64,000 nucleotides of DNA from Trichormus variabilis 0441 (GTDB taxonomy: Bacteria > Cyanobacteriota > Cyanobacteriia > Cyanobacteriales > Nostocaceae). The notes under the pieces are model-generated. The model was not told where the DNA came from. It worked only from the letters and a program-made list of their open reading frames with translations, and did no database searches. The stretch lies in the NCBI RefSeq assembly GCF_009856605.1, contig NZ_CP047242.1:5146001-5210000 (forward strand). Direction: 5' to 3'. Position numbers and translations under genes: made by a program. Below are positions 1 to 8,584 of this stretch, piece after piece (the stretch's first letter is position 1; each line of letters opens with the position of its first letter).

Positions 1-366
1 CATGGTTTAACCCAAGCTGTACGCGTCGGTGTCAATGCCCAAATGGGTGGAGATGTTGGACAAGTTGTCATTGTAGCTATCACCGACGGCCGGGGTAATA
101 TTCCCCTATCACGTTCTTTGGGTGAACCACAAGAATCAGGAGAAAAACCAGATATCAAAGCGGAACTATTAGACATCGCCGCGAGAATCCGGGCTTTGGG
201 GATGCAGTTACTCGTTATCGATACCGAAAGTAAATTTGTCTCTACCGGCTTTGCTAAGGAATTAGCGAAAACCTCAGGAGGTAAATATTATCATCTACCT
301 AAAGCCACCGATAAAGCCATTGCTGCTATGACTAAAGGAGCGATCGCTGATTTAAAATCTCGGTAG
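1..366 (+). CDS. chlD: Magnesium chelatase subunit D, C-terminal part (5' truncated by window)
   Basis: The reading frame is open from base 1 (H-G-L-T-Q-A-V-R) to a TAG stop, so only the last 121 residues are present. The segment is the end of the von Willebrand factor A-type domain of the ATPase-like D subunit of Mg-chelatase. That enzyme inserts Mg2+ into protoporphyrin IX at the first committed step of chlorophyll synthesis, together with ChlI and ChlH. Supporting sequence includes the hydrophobic strand [12 protein letters not shown], the strand LLVIDTE, and the family ending in which the frame runs through SGGKYYHLP to a short helix. Nothing unusual is visible in this part. The Walker-like AAA+ portion and the acidic proline-rich linker would lie upstream of the window. 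Confidence 0.93.
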   Translation, partial: HGLTQAVRVGVNAQMGGDVGQVVIVAITDGRGNIPLSRSLGEPQESGEKPDIKAELLDIAARIRALGMQLLVIDTESKFVSTGFAKELAKTSGGKYYHLPKATDKAIAAMTKGAIADLKSR

Positions 367-444
367 ATAGTCACTGGTCAATGGTGGTCATTAGTCATTG
401 GTAAATACACTATGGACTATGGACTATGGACTTTTGACTATTGA

Positions 445-1230
445 CTATGAACCAGTAGGCATTACTTGTGGTTGTAAATAACAAATTAAATCTTGAATAC
501 CTTTTTGCAAATATCGCGTTACTGTCATAGGACTAGTACCGATGTTTTTAGCAGCATCTTTGCGAGAAAGCTCTTTCAAGAAGACCATTTCCACTGCTTG
601 GCGGGGCTTTTCTTCTAGCATACTAATTGCCCCTTGGAGTTGTTGCCGTTCTTCATCTTGTTGTTGTTGGGCAATTGTTCGGGGACAGGGTAGGGCTTCA
701 CCTAAGGTGATTTGGCAATCTACATAGTGTACTGCCGTAGCATCTAAACTTAAAGGCATCCGATTTTGGGCAGCCAACTTAGTTTCTTGCCATTCTTGCA
801 CAGATACCTTGAGGTGCTTGGCAATTTCAGCATCCTTTGGTGGACGACCTAGAGATATTGATAATTCTTTACGGATTTTTTGTCCTTCGTTATATAATTC
901 TTGCCAACGACGAGGAATTTTTAATAGCGTACTGCGATCGCGGAGAAAATGCAGCATTTCACCTCTGATATATGGCACAGCAAAGGAACTAAAAGCATAT
1001 CCTTGGCTAGGATCAAAGCGTTCTATAGCTCTAATTAAACCAAAATAACCAATTTGTTCCAAATCTTCATAAGGTTCATTACATTGATGGCTAAATTTAT
1101 GAGCCATTTTTCTTACTAAGCCAGTGTGTAATTGAACCAGTTTGTTACGAAGTTTAATAGAAGGATTATGGTGGTATGAGCGCAATAACTCCATACCGTC
1201 AGTTTGCATAGAGGACTCACTTGCTGCCAT
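445..1230 (-). CDS. sigF: RNA polymerase sigma factor, SigF/SigB-like group 3
   Basis: This 261-residue sigma-70 family protein lacks region 1.1, which is typical of group 3 factors. Region 2 lies at about residues 30-100, with YEDLEQIGYFGLIRAIERFDP and SSFAVPYIRGEM as core-binding and -10 recognition stretches. Region 3 is at about 105-180. Region 4 is at about 205-255, with a helix-turn-helix around SRKDAAKNIGTSPMTVTRYL. Length and motif order match cyanobacterial SigF, which in Synechocystis controls pilus and motility genes; that role here is inferred. The ATG is preceded by AAGGGA on the minus strand. The gene converges on chlD with a 78-bp gap. No anti-sigma factor gene is adjacent. Confidence 0.85.
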   Translation of the reverse strand: MAASESSMQTDGMELLRSYHHNPSIKLRNKLVQLHTGLVRKMAHKFSHQCNEPYEDLEQIGYFGLIRAIERFDPSQGYAFSSFAVPYIRGEMLHFLRDRSTLLKIPRRWQELYNEGQKIRKELSISLGRPPKDAEIAKHLKVSVQEWQETKLAAQNRMPLSLDATAVHYVDCQITLGEALPCPRTIAQQQQDEERQQLQGAISMLEEKPRQAVEMVFLKELSRKDAAKNIGTSPMTVTRYLQKGIQDLICYLQPQVMPTGS

Positions 1231-1508
1231 ATAAAAATTCCCTTGTGGTAACTCCTTTTTTCACCAAATTGGAGTTGCGTAATATGTTCTTCAAAGCTGT
1301 CATTATTTTCCTTAGTAGAGCCTGAATAAACCATCGTCGTTTCACTGAACTTACTGGGGCGCTGACTCTGCCGTTCAGTGTTTGTACGCATGATTTATAA
1401 GTTATCTCTGTTATAAGTATTTTTATTTATTCAATGAAAAATATTCTCTGTATAATGTTTATTTCATACAACAAACTCAGTTATTTCTGCTGGGAAATAC
1501 ATACACAA

Positions 1509-1857
1509 GGGACTTCCAAATAGAAAAATATTCAAAATGTAGAGTGCGCTACTTGCGATAGAACCTAACTATAGGGCTCATACTTGATTTTTGAAATATA
1601 CGTAGGGGAGCCACTGCGTTGGTGAGGCAGTTCCTTCTGGGGGTTTCCCCCAGAAGGAACTGCCGAAAGGGTTTCCCGGCTTAGAGCAAGTGGCGTTGGG
1701 CATTGCCCACCGGCTTATGGTTTTGATGGGCAATGCCCACCCTACAGATACTGAGAATTTTATGCACAAGTGCAGGCTACGCGAACAGAAATCAAATCGG
1801 ATTCCTATATACTCAAGAATTATTCATACTGACGCACCCTACTAACCGTCAATTTGG
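1509..1857 (+). repeat. Dispersed repeat family 1, copy A (interrupted)
   Basis: The left half runs from GGGACTTCC through ATATTCAAAATGTAGAGTGCG to GAACCTAACTATAGGG (1509 to about 1570). The right half, AATTATTCATACTGACGCACCCTAC followed by a GTCAATTTGG tail, lies at 1818-1857. About 240 bp with unrelated palindromes separates the halves. Related copies are at 21433-21660, 34638-34734 and 45069-45162; the last one is the uninterrupted form. Confidence 0.75.
1626..1664. repeat. 18-bp perfect inverted repeat (nested palindrome)
   Basis: GGCAGTTCCTTCTGGGGG at 1626-1643 and its exact reverse complement at 1647-1664 are separated by three T. The palindrome sits inside the insertion that splits repeat copy A. 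A looser relative with GGTGAGGCAG, GGGGGTTTCCCCC and CTGCCGAA in the same order occurs at 28371-28443. It resembles a small non-autonomous element rather than a terminator, because no T-run follows. Confidence 0.75.
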
Positions 1858-2218
1858 AATAAATTAACGTGAGTTAGACTGGTAGGAAGGGGCAAAAAGC
1901 TTGCTGTGTAAGAATTTTCTCAAGTGGCATTCATGGCAGCGAGACCTGCGGCACGCCTGACGGCGATCGCACAGAATTCAATTGGAGAATTCTGGCGACT
2001 GACGCATGTATTCTGCTTTGTTGATATTTACCCAAAAGATTTACCTGCACTACCTCCTGCCATTTTTTAGTTCCATCAAACTCCTAAGAAAACAGCAAGT
2101 TTTCTTTTGCTCTTCCTGTAGGTGCGCCTCCGTTGGAGACTCGCGTTAATATTATGTAAATGAAATAATTTGGATAAGAGTTCGTAAATTTCTAGGGCTA
2201 AAACTTATAGAACTTACG

Positions 2219-2286
2219 CATGAATGTTTAAAACCCTAAACCCCTACACCCATTTTCACCAGAAAATCTGCTTGCGTCAGTCCTAA
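2219..2286 (+). repeat. Dispersed repeat family 2, copy 1
   Basis: The segment shares CCCCTACACCC, a CAGAAAATCTG block and TGCGTCAGTCCTAA in the same order and near-equal spacing with 6081-6141. Both copies lie in non-coding spacers in the same orientation. Confidence 0.65.
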
Positions 2287-2499
2287 TACCGTTTCTTCAT
2301 GAAGATGTGCTTTATTTTGGACTGTAGAGACGTTGTATGCAAAGTCTCTACATCATTTATTGGGTGCAACTTCATAGAGAATGGGTATAACTTAAAAAAA
2401 ATACATAAATTTTGTTGTTTTGGTACAGTTCCCTTCCCCCAGATAGTTAAAAATTTGTATTCTAAAGTTAATAGGTCTTAATGGTTCTTAGAAAAACTG

Positions 2500-4821
2500 G
2501 TGCAAGAAGATTTTAGATTAATTGTTGATTTAGTGTCAGTTCTCGCCGTTGCTGCCTGTGGTGGATTGTTTGCGGCGTTGCTCAAACAACCTGTGCTGCT
2601 GGGCTATCTCATCGGCGGGATGGTGGTGGGGCCGGCTGGGCTGGGGCTGATTAAAGAAGTTATTCAAGTAGAGACTCTGGCACAGTTTGGCGTTGCTTTC
2701 TTGTTGTTTGCCTTGGGTGTAGAATTTTCCTTTGCTGAATTGAAAAAAGTAAAGGCGATCGCCCTTGGTGGTGGTGGGCTGCAAATTGCCCTGACAATCT
2801 TAACTACAGTGCTGGTTTGTGGGTTAACGGGAGCCTGGGGAGCCTTACCTGCTAAGGGCGTGTTTCTAGGGTCGATTCTCTCCCTATCATCTACAGCCGT
2901 TGTCCTCAAATGCTTGATGGAGCGTAACGAAACGGAAACGCCCCACGGTCAAGTGATGCTGGGGATTTTGGTTGTTCAGGACTTGGCGCTGGGATTAATG
3001 CTGGCGGTGTTACCTGCTTTGCATGAACCAGGGGAAGTCATTGGTATGGCCGTCCTCACAGCTTTGGTCAGGATTGGTTTATTTGCGGCTGGGGCGGTGG
3101 CGGCTGGGATTTGGGTCATACCGCCTTTATTGCGACTGTTAGCCCGCACAGAAAGCCGAGAACTATTTTTATTAGGTGTGGTGGCGCTGTGTTTGGGTAT
3201 TGCCCTACTGACAGAATCTTTAGGCCTGTCAATTGAAATGGGGGCTTTCGTCGCTGGGTTAATGATATCTGAGGTGGAGTATGCTGACCAAACCCTGACC
3301 TATGTAGAACCTCTACGAGATATATTTGCTAGTTTATTCTTTGCAGCGATTGGGATGCTCATTGACCCAGTGTTTTTGTTGCAAAATATAGAACTAATTC
3401 TGGGGTTGGTAGCTTTAGTTTTCCTCGGCAAGTTCTTAATTATCACTCCCTTAGTCAAACTATTCCGCTACCCATTAAAAACAGCCTTAATTGCTGGCTT
3501 GGGATTGGCGCAGATTGGGGAGTTCTCCTTTGTGTTAGCCAGTGAAGGACAGGCGCTGGGTTTGGTGTCCCGGCGGATATATTTACTGATTCTGGGAACT
3601 ACAGCCGTTACACTTATGCTCACTCCATTTGTGTTACGTTTACTACCATCTTTATTTAACTTTGCCGAATCTATACCCTGGCTCAAACCCTACATCTCTG
3701 GAGAAGGTCAAGCATTAGATATTTCAGAAGACCTACCATTTCAAGATCATATAGTGGTGTGCGGTTATGGGCGAGTAGGTAAGAATTTGGTGAAGTTGTT
3801 GCAGCAACACAATGTGCCTGTAGTCGTTATCGACCAATCAGAAAGCCGGATTCAACAGCTACGAGATGGGGAAATACCTTATGTATACGGTAATTGCGTC
3901 AGCCTCCATGTTCTAGAAACAGCAGGAGTTAGTCATGCCAAAGGTATGGCGATCGCTCTACCTGACCCCATGAGTACCCGTTTGTGTGTGAAACGCGCCC
4001 TGGAACTCTGTCCTGAATTAGATTTGGTGGTTCGCGCTACCCAGGACAAAAACATTGAGTTGCTGTATCAATTGGGGGCGCGGGAAGTGGTGCAACCAGA
4101 GTTTGAAGCCAGTATCGAAATGGCGACTCACTTATTAACCGATGTAGGCTGGACATCAGGTTTATTACAACAAGAAATGCAGCAAATCCGTAGCGATCAT
4201 TACTTAGATTTTCGCCCAGAACGGAACGCTGATGAAGTTTCCCGCCACTTACAGCAAGCTACTCAAGATTTAAATCGCCGTTGGTATGACCTACCAGTCG
4301 ATTCTCCCCTAATTGGGATGAATTTAGAAGAAGCGGATATGCGCTACTTAACAGGTGTAAGCTTAATGGCAATCCGCCGCGCCAACGGTGAAGAAATCGA
4401 TTATCCCAACAATCAAACCAAATTAGCAGCAGGCGATCGCTTATTGATTGTCGGCGCTAATGAAGAACTAGCAGCATTAGAGGAATTTGCCCAAGGTAAG
4501 GTAGCTGTTCCCGGACAAAACAGCGCCTGTCAGTGGGTCGCCGTCGATGGTAACTCTGCCGTTTTGGGTAAAACCCTCAAGGATTTGCCACTGGATTTAC
4601 AAAGCGGTATCAAAGTACAAGCGATGCGACGAGACGGTAAATTTATTCGCTCTCCCCATGACAACATTGATCTGCGGACTGGCGACCAAGTTCTACTATG
4701 CGGTAGCCTCTCAAGTCTGAATCAAATACAGCCTCTATTTGCCGTAGTTAGCGAAATACCTCTAGCGATTCCCCTAGTAAAAGCCAAGGAAACGGAAGTA
4801 GTGAAAGAAATGCGGGGATGA
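2500..4821 (+). CDS. CPA2-type monovalent cation/proton antiporter with RCK (TrkA) domains
   Basis: A 773-residue membrane protein of KefB/RosB-like architecture. Residues about 1-395 form a Na+/H+ exchanger domain of about 12 hydrophobic segments. A TrkA-N (RCK) domain follows at about 413-530, with the nucleotide-binding glycine motif GYGRVG at residues 422-427. Two TrkA-C-like modules come next, at about 570-655 (ending GDRLLIVG) and 668-750 (ending GDQVLLCG). By family it would exchange K+ or Na+ for H+ across the plasma or thylakoid membrane, with gating by NAD(H) or a nucleotide on the RCK domain. Substrate cannot be read from sequence. The start is a GTG; an ATG at 2481 is out of frame. 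Two TrkA-C modules on one chain is slightly unusual. Confidence 0.88.
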   Translation: MQEDFRLIVDLVSVLAVAACGGLFAALLKQPVLLGYLIGGMVVGPAGLGLIKEVIQVETLAQFGVAFLLFALGVEFSFAELKKVKAIALGGGGLQIALTILTTVLVCGLTGAWGALPAKGVFLGSILSLSSTAVVLKCLMERNETETPHGQVMLGILVVQDLALGLMLAVLPALHEPGEVIGMAVLTALVRIGLFAAGAVAAGIWVIPPLLRLLARTESRELFLLGVVALCLGIALLTESLGLSIEMGAFVAGLMISEVEYADQTLTYVEPLRDIFASLFFAAIGMLIDPVFLLQNIELILGLVALVFLGKFLIITPLVKLFRYPLKTALIAGLGLAQIGEFSFVLASEGQALGLVSRRIYLLILGTTAVTLMLTPFVLRLLPSLFNFAESIPWLKPYISGEGQALDISEDLPFQDHIVVCGYGRVGKNLVKLLQQHNVPVVVIDQSESRIQQLRDGEIPYVYGNCVSLHVLETAGVSHAKGMAIALPDPMSTRLCVKRALELCPELDLVVRATQDKNIELLYQLGAREVVQPEFEASIEMATHLLTDVGWTSGLLQQEMQQIRSDHYLDFRPERNADEVSRHLQQATQDLNRRWYDLPVDSPLIGMNLEEADMRYLTGVSLMAIRRANGEEIDYPNNQTKLAAGDRLLIVGANEELAALEEFAQGKVAVPGQNSACQWVAVDGNSAVLGKTLKDLPLDLQSGIKVQAMRRDGKFIRSPHDNIDLRTGDQVLLCGSLSSLNQIQPLFAVVSEIPLAIPLVKAKETEVVKEMRG

Positions 4822-4884
4822 AGAGGTACGAGGAAAAACTTAGAGAAAGATTTCTCTTGTTTCCTAATCCCCAGTCCCCAATCC

Positions 4885-5103
4885 CTAGCCTTTGGGTTGT
4901 AAATAGGCGATCGCTTGTTTCCAAATAGTCGTTTGGCGGCTGTTTTCGTCGGCGATACACACACAGGCAGGATCTTGCCATAAAACTCTACCTATAATTG
5001 CATCTCCTGTCACCAGTTTGATTTCTACTGGTGCTGCTTGTTTAATCAGGTTTTGTAGTTGACGAATACTCGGTAGTGAAGTGTCAAATTCAGTTATAGC
5101 CAT
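4885..5103 (-). CDS. hfq: Cyanobacterial Hfq, Sm-fold RNA chaperone homologue
   Basis: This 72-residue protein has the cyanobacterial Hfq pattern: an N-terminal helix with LPSIRQLQNLIKQ, then strands EIKLVTGDAIIGRVLWQD and the Sm2-like strand TTIWKQAIAYL. It lacks the enterobacterial YKHA Sm2 signature and the long acidic tail. In Synechocystis this protein forms hexamers and works with the type IV pilus ATPase in motility rather than as a typical sRNA matchmaker; a similar role here is inference. It is transcribed divergently from dapF with 94 bp between the two starts. Adjacency of hfq and dapF is, to my knowledge, common in cyanobacteria and supports the call. Confidence 0.85.
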   Translation of the reverse strand: MAITEFDTSLPSIRQLQNLIKQAAPVEIKLVTGDAIIGRVLWQDPACVCIADENSRQTTIWKQAIAYLQPKG

Positions 5104-5197
5104 TTTTGATAATGATGGAATAATTGAGGGATTAGGTAATGGGTGATGAGTAATGGGTAATTACCAATCCTCAATACCTAATCATTGATAATTCATC

Positions 5198-6046
5198 ATG
5201 GGAAAAATGGCAATCGAATTTACTAAGTATCACGGTCTAGGCAACGATTTTATTCTCATCGATAATCGCGCTTCTAAAACGCCGGCAATCACTCCAGAGA
5301 AAGCGGTGGAGATGTGCGATCGCCACTTTGGTATCGGTGCTGATGGTGTAATTTTTGCCTTACCTGGAGAAAACGGTACTGATTACACCATGCGGATTTT
5401 TAATTCCGATGGTTCAGAACCGGAAATGTGTGGTAATGGTATTCGCTGTCTCGCTGCATTTCTGGCTGATTTGGAAGGGCTTTCTCGTAATAAGGATACC
5501 TATCGTATTCATACTTTAGCTGGTGTGATTACCCCCCAACTCACCCCTGATGGACAAATCAAGGTGGATATGGGTTTACCTCGGTTACTAGCTGGGGAAA
5601 TTCCGACAAATATTGCTGCTGCTGATCAGAAAGTAATTAACCAACCCCTAGAAGTAGAAGGGAAAACTTGGGAAGTTACTTGTGTCAGCATGGGGAATCC
5701 CCACTGTATTACTTTCGTGGAAGACGTGGCAGCGATTCCTTTAGAAACCATCGGCCCTAAATTTGAACATCACCCAGCTTTTCCTCAACGGACAAACACC
5801 GAATTTATTCAAGTTGTCAGCCGTGATTACTTGAAGATGCGTGTCTGGGAACGCGGTGCAGGAATTACTTTAGCTTGTGGTACAGGTGCTTGTGCTTCCT
5901 TGGTAGCGGCGGTATTGACTGGAAGAAGCGATCGCCTCGCTACTGTAGAATTGCCTGGTGGCCCTTTGGAAATTGAATGGTCAGAAGTAGACCAAAGAAT
6001 TTATATGACCGGCCCAGCTGATAGGGTATTCACAGGTAAACTGTGA
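5198..6046 (+). CDS. dapF: Diaminopimelate epimerase
   Basis: The enzyme interconverts LL- and meso-diaminopimelate for lysine and peptidoglycan synthesis. The 282-residue length is normal. Both catalytic cysteines are present, counted from the first ATG: Cys78 in the MCGNGIRC motif and Cys227 in LACGTGAC. The conserved N-terminal block KYHGLGNDF and the block [12 protein letters not shown] are also visible. The start may be at 5198 or at the in-frame ATG at 5207 (MAIEFTKY), which matches the usual family N-terminus; neither has a strong ribosome site. The gene stands opposite hfq and is followed by a repeat-rich spacer with a long hairpin. Confidence 0.96.
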   Translation: MGKMAIEFTKYHGLGNDFILIDNRASKTPAITPEKAVEMCDRHFGIGADGVIFALPGENGTDYTMRIFNSDGSEPEMCGNGIRCLAAFLADLEGLSRNKDTYRIHTLAGVITPQLTPDGQIKVDMGLPRLLAGEIPTNIAAADQKVINQPLEVEGKTWEVTCVSMGNPHCITFVEDVAAIPLETIGPKFEHHPAFPQRTNTEFIQVVSRDYLKMRVWERGAGITLACGTGACASLVAAVLTGRSDRLATVELPGGPLEIEWSEVDQRIYMTGPADRVFTGKL

Positions 6047-6080
6047 GCAAAAATCCTGGGTGCTGAGTTGAAAGACCACT

Positions 6081-6141
6081 CATAAATGTTTTACACCCCT
6101 ACACCCGGTCTCAACAGAAAATCTGGGTGCGTCAGTCCTAA
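6081..6141 (+). repeat. Dispersed repeat family 2, copy 2
   Basis: Shares CATAAATGTTT, CCCCTACACCC, CAGAAAATCTG and TGCGTCAGTCCTAA with 2219-2286, with a short internal deletion relative to that copy. Non-coding, just downstream of dapF. Confidence 0.65.
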
Positions 6142-6192
6142 CTCATAACTAAATCAACAAACCTCAGGTTGTGGTAGTTTGATTTACAGATG

Positions 6193-6230
6193 TATACCAA
6201 AGAGCTAGTCACCACTAGCTCTTTGGTATA
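6193..6230. promoter_or_regulatory. 17-bp perfect hairpin in the dapF-response regulator spacer
   Basis: TATACCAAAGAGCTAGT at 6193-6209 is exactly complementary to 6214-6230, with a 4-base CACC loop. No T-run follows on either strand. The hairpin lies about 45 bp upstream of the response regulator ATG, so it may be a dapF 3' end structure or a structured leader of the regulator gene. Confidence 0.55.
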
Positions 6231-6275
6231 ACTTCCTCCGTAATTGGTTTGGGCAACTAGGGAGGCTATATTAGC

Positions 6276-6740
6276 ATGGCAAATAACTCGGAAGAACTGC
6301 ATCCACAAAACGTTACAAATTACTTTCAGTCTTTAGATGGGTTGCACATTTTAGCAGTAGATGATAATGCTGACAGTCTATTTTTAACTACCTGCGTTTT
6401 AGAAAGCTATGGTGTTCAAGTAACAACAGCTACATCAGCATTGGAAGCACTAGAAACAACCAAACAATTAAAGTTTGATATTTTGATTTTTGACATTGCC
6501 ATGCCCAATATGGATGGATATACATTAGTACAAGAAATTAGAAACAATGCCCTATTAGAGAACAGGAACATTCCGGCGATCGCTCTCACGGCTTTAGGCT
6601 CAGAAGACGCTTTGAACATGGCTTTCATGTCTGGATTCCAAGGCTATGTTAATAAACCTTTAGACCCTAATATTCTCGTAGCAGAAATTCTCAAGCTCAT
6701 AGGAAGTTCCGTATTAGAAAATGGGACGAATAGTCATTAG
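6276..6740 (+). CDS. Stand-alone response regulator receiver protein
   Basis: 154 residues consisting of one CheY-like receiver domain with short tails and no output domain. Acidic-pocket residues Asp29 and Asp30 (AVDDN) are present, as are the phosphoacceptor Asp73 (IFDIAMPNMDGY), the Thr in IALTAL and the Lys in VNKPLDP. It should be phosphorylated by a hybrid or orphan histidine kinase and act through protein contacts. No kinase gene is adjacent, so the partner is unknown. The domain is closest in style to receivers found at the end of cyanobacterial hybrid kinases. A 17-bp hairpin precedes it and a pair of AGACG...CGTCT palindromes follows directly. Confidence 0.9.
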   Translation: MANNSEELHPQNVTNYFQSLDGLHILAVDDNADSLFLTTCVLESYGVQVTTATSALEALETTKQLKFDILIFDIAMPNMDGYTLVQEIRNNALLENRNIPAIALTALGSEDALNMAFMSGFQGYVNKPLDPNILVAEILKLIGSSVLENGTNSH

Positions 6741-6744
6741 CCAG

Positions 6745-6797
6745 AGACGTGATTAATCGCGTCTGTACAGTTGTTAGAGATGCGATTAATCCCGTCT
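6745..6797. repeat. Two tandem AGACGCGATTAATCGCGTCT-type palindromes
   Basis: Near-palindromic 20-mers at 6745-6764 and 6778-6797 lie between the response regulator and the convergent hydrolase gene. The perfect form of the same 20-mer is found at 38118-38137 and 41236-41255. Position between convergent genes fits a transcription-termination role, but this is inference. Confidence 0.7.
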
Positions 6798-6803
6798 GTA
6801 CTG

Positions 6804-8441
6804 CTATTGTTTACCTATAGGAATAGCTTGTGGAGGGATTTCTGTAACTATGCGAAAAGGAAATGACTCGGTTGAAGCTAACTGAGCGTAATCTGGGGTG
6901 AGGAAGACCGCATATTTTTCGGCTTCTGGCGTGAGTTGTGCCACCATTGCTAGAGCGATCGCCTTGACAAATTGGCGAACATCGGTAGCTTGCTCTCCGA
7001 CTATTTCACCACCAGTCAGGGGTGTGTTGGGTTTGTCCACCTGATCTAATGTGGTGCTGGGGTCTTTCACACTCAAATGTGTACCACCAATGATACCCAC
7101 CAACCATTTCGGCGATGGAATTTTGCTAAATCCCAAAATTTGTTCGGTTAAAGCAGGGGTGGTTTTATCTGCGGAAGCCGCGACAATTAAAGTCGGGATT
7201 TGCACCTTTGTTAAACCAGTTTCGCCAAACATTAATGAAGTTGTGGGAGTTAAAGCTATTGCTTGTTTAATTCTGTTATCCCGCAGTTGATAAGTTTTTT
7301 CTGGCAATTCTTGAGCAACACATTGGATAGTTTCTCCCAGGCTTAAAATAGTTAATTTATTCTGACAGCGTTCTCTGATTCCTGCTATTTGTAACTCGGC
7401 TCCAGCCAAGGATAAAGCTGTACCACCGCCAAAAGAATAGCCAATCACCATCGTGTTATTAGTTGCCAATTTCCCTTGTAAGGGATTACCTGTTGTTTGG
7501 TTGAGTTTTTCTAATACATCCAAAACAAAACTGACATCTTGAGGACGATTTAAAAACTCTTGGGGTTCTAAAAGTCGCACTTTACCTTTGGTTGCTAAAT
7601 CTGTATTGGCCTGATTACTTCCCGGATGTTCTAAAGCGACAAATATATAACCGTGGGAGGCTAGATGTTCGGCTAGATAGTGTAAATCTGTGCGGACTGA
7701 TCCCATCCCGTGGGAGTAGATAATTACGGGTTTTTCCTGAGTTGCAGAAGTTGACCAGTATATATCCGCCGGAATTTGGCGGTTGCGTTTTTGATCATTC
7801 AAGTTCAATTTCAGTACTTGCACTTGAGCGTTTCCTGGTTGGCTGGGGTCAAAAGGTATGGAAATCTGAGGTTTGGCGGGATCAAGTTGAGGACTAATCG
7901 CCAGCATAAATTGTTGTGTACGCCAGAAAGCATTGTTTAAACTCCCCGCGACTTGGAAGGCTTGGGGTAGGTTAATTTCTAGGCTGCGACTGGGGTAAGC
8001 AGTAATAAAACTGAGAATTGAAAGACCCTGTGGTGCTGTAGAACCCAATACCAAACTAGCTCTTAAGGCTTTTGCACCAGATTGATCTTTGCGAACCACA
8101 GCCCTGGATAAGTCATTGAGAATAGTTGTCCCAATTTGAGTATTTAGTAACCTGCTGATGGTAACAACATTCAACGGTACTCTCATCCTCAGCGCTCCGA
8201 TGAGGGTACGGCGTTGTTGTTCTGATAATCGTCTTGTGAATAGGTTTAAACTGCTGGGAAATTCGCCAGTCTCCGCCGCTTTTTGTAAGTCAGCCACAGG
8301 TATAGATTCGGCAAATAACCCAAATCGCACTACGACTGTTTCAGCTGCTTGTACAGGAGTATTTGTAGCCAAAAACTGTGTGAGGCTAAATGTGCAGACA
8401 AGACCAGCAAAAAGTTTTATACTTTTCCCAGTGATTCCCAT
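6804..8441 (-). CDS. Secreted alpha/beta hydrolase with N-terminal DUF1400-like region
   Basis: From the ATG at 8441, preceded by AGGA on the minus strand, the protein has 545 residues and begins with a Sec-type signal peptide (KLFAGLVCTFSLTQFL, cleavage near VQA-AE). A longer frame exists from a TTG at 8513 but would bury the signal. The first half resembles the cyanobacterial DUF1400 domain, with helix-rich and SEQQR segments. The second half is a dienelactone hydrolase or PAF-acetylhydrolase-like fold with SHGMGS as oxyanion segment, nucleophile Ser336 in GYSFGGG, a candidate Asp in AASADKT and the His in GGTHLS. Substrate is unknown; a periplasmic esterase or lipase role is inferred. It is divergent from ggt, with 143 bp between starts. 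Confidence 0.82.
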   Translation of the reverse strand: MGITGKSIKLFAGLVCTFSLTQFLATNTPVQAAETVVVRFGLFAESIPVADLQKAAETGEFPSSLNLFTRRLSEQQRRTLIGALRMRVPLNVVTISRLLNTQIGTTILNDLSRAVVRKDQSGAKALRASLVLGSTAPQGLSILSFITAYPSRSLEINLPQAFQVAGSLNNAFWRTQQFMLAISPQLDPAKPQISIPFDPSQPGNAQVQVLKLNLNDQKRNRQIPADIYWSTSATQEKPVIIYSHGMGSVRTDLHYLAEHLASHGYIFVALEHPGSNQANTDLATKGKVRLLEPQEFLNRPQDVSFVLDVLEKLNQTTGNPLQGKLATNNTMVIGYSFGGGTALSLAGAELQIAGIRERCQNKLTILSLGETIQCVAQELPEKTYQLRDNRIKQAIALTPTTSLMFGETGLTKVQIPTLIVAASADKTTPALTEQILGFSKIPSPKWLVGIIGGTHLSVKDPSTTLDQVDKPNTPLTGGEIVGEQATDVRQFVKAIALAMVAQLTPEAEKYAVFLTPDYAQLASTESFPFRIVTEIPPQAIPIGKQ

Positions 8442-8584
8442 AAGAATATTTCCTAAAATAGTACTTACGGGAATATAGCGAATATCGGTGTATTTAGCTA
8501 CTAAAATCTCCAAAAAATTGAAAGCAACTGGCGAGCATAGTAAAACTTAAGTCGCACAAAATAATCTCCGTTAAAGGTATAAAA

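Larger units (their letters stand above)
1231..2499. other. 1.27-kb repeat-rich intergenic spacer
   Basis: No convincing gene lies between sigF and the antiporter gene. The spacer holds one copy of a dispersed GGGACTTCC...GACGCACCCTAC repeat with an insertion inside it, an 18-bp perfect palindrome, paired TGGGCA(A/T)TGCCCA repeats near 1698-1732, and one copy of a second repeat family at 2219-2286. Open frames across it have repeat-derived or low-complexity composition. A 91-codon minus-strand frame (1391 to 1116) overlaps the start of sigF out of frame and is probably untranslated leader. Confidence 0.6.

Noticed and set aside
1116..1391. 91-codon minus-strand frame overlapping the start of sigF
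   Set aside because: It is out of frame with sigF, and SigF relatives have a short N-terminus like the called one. It may be leader sequence or an upstream frame.
2299..2481. 60-codon frame before the antiporter gene
   Set aside because: Composition is Cys/Phe/Lys-rich and unlike a protein; it overlaps short inverted GTAGAGAC/GTCTCTAC repeats.
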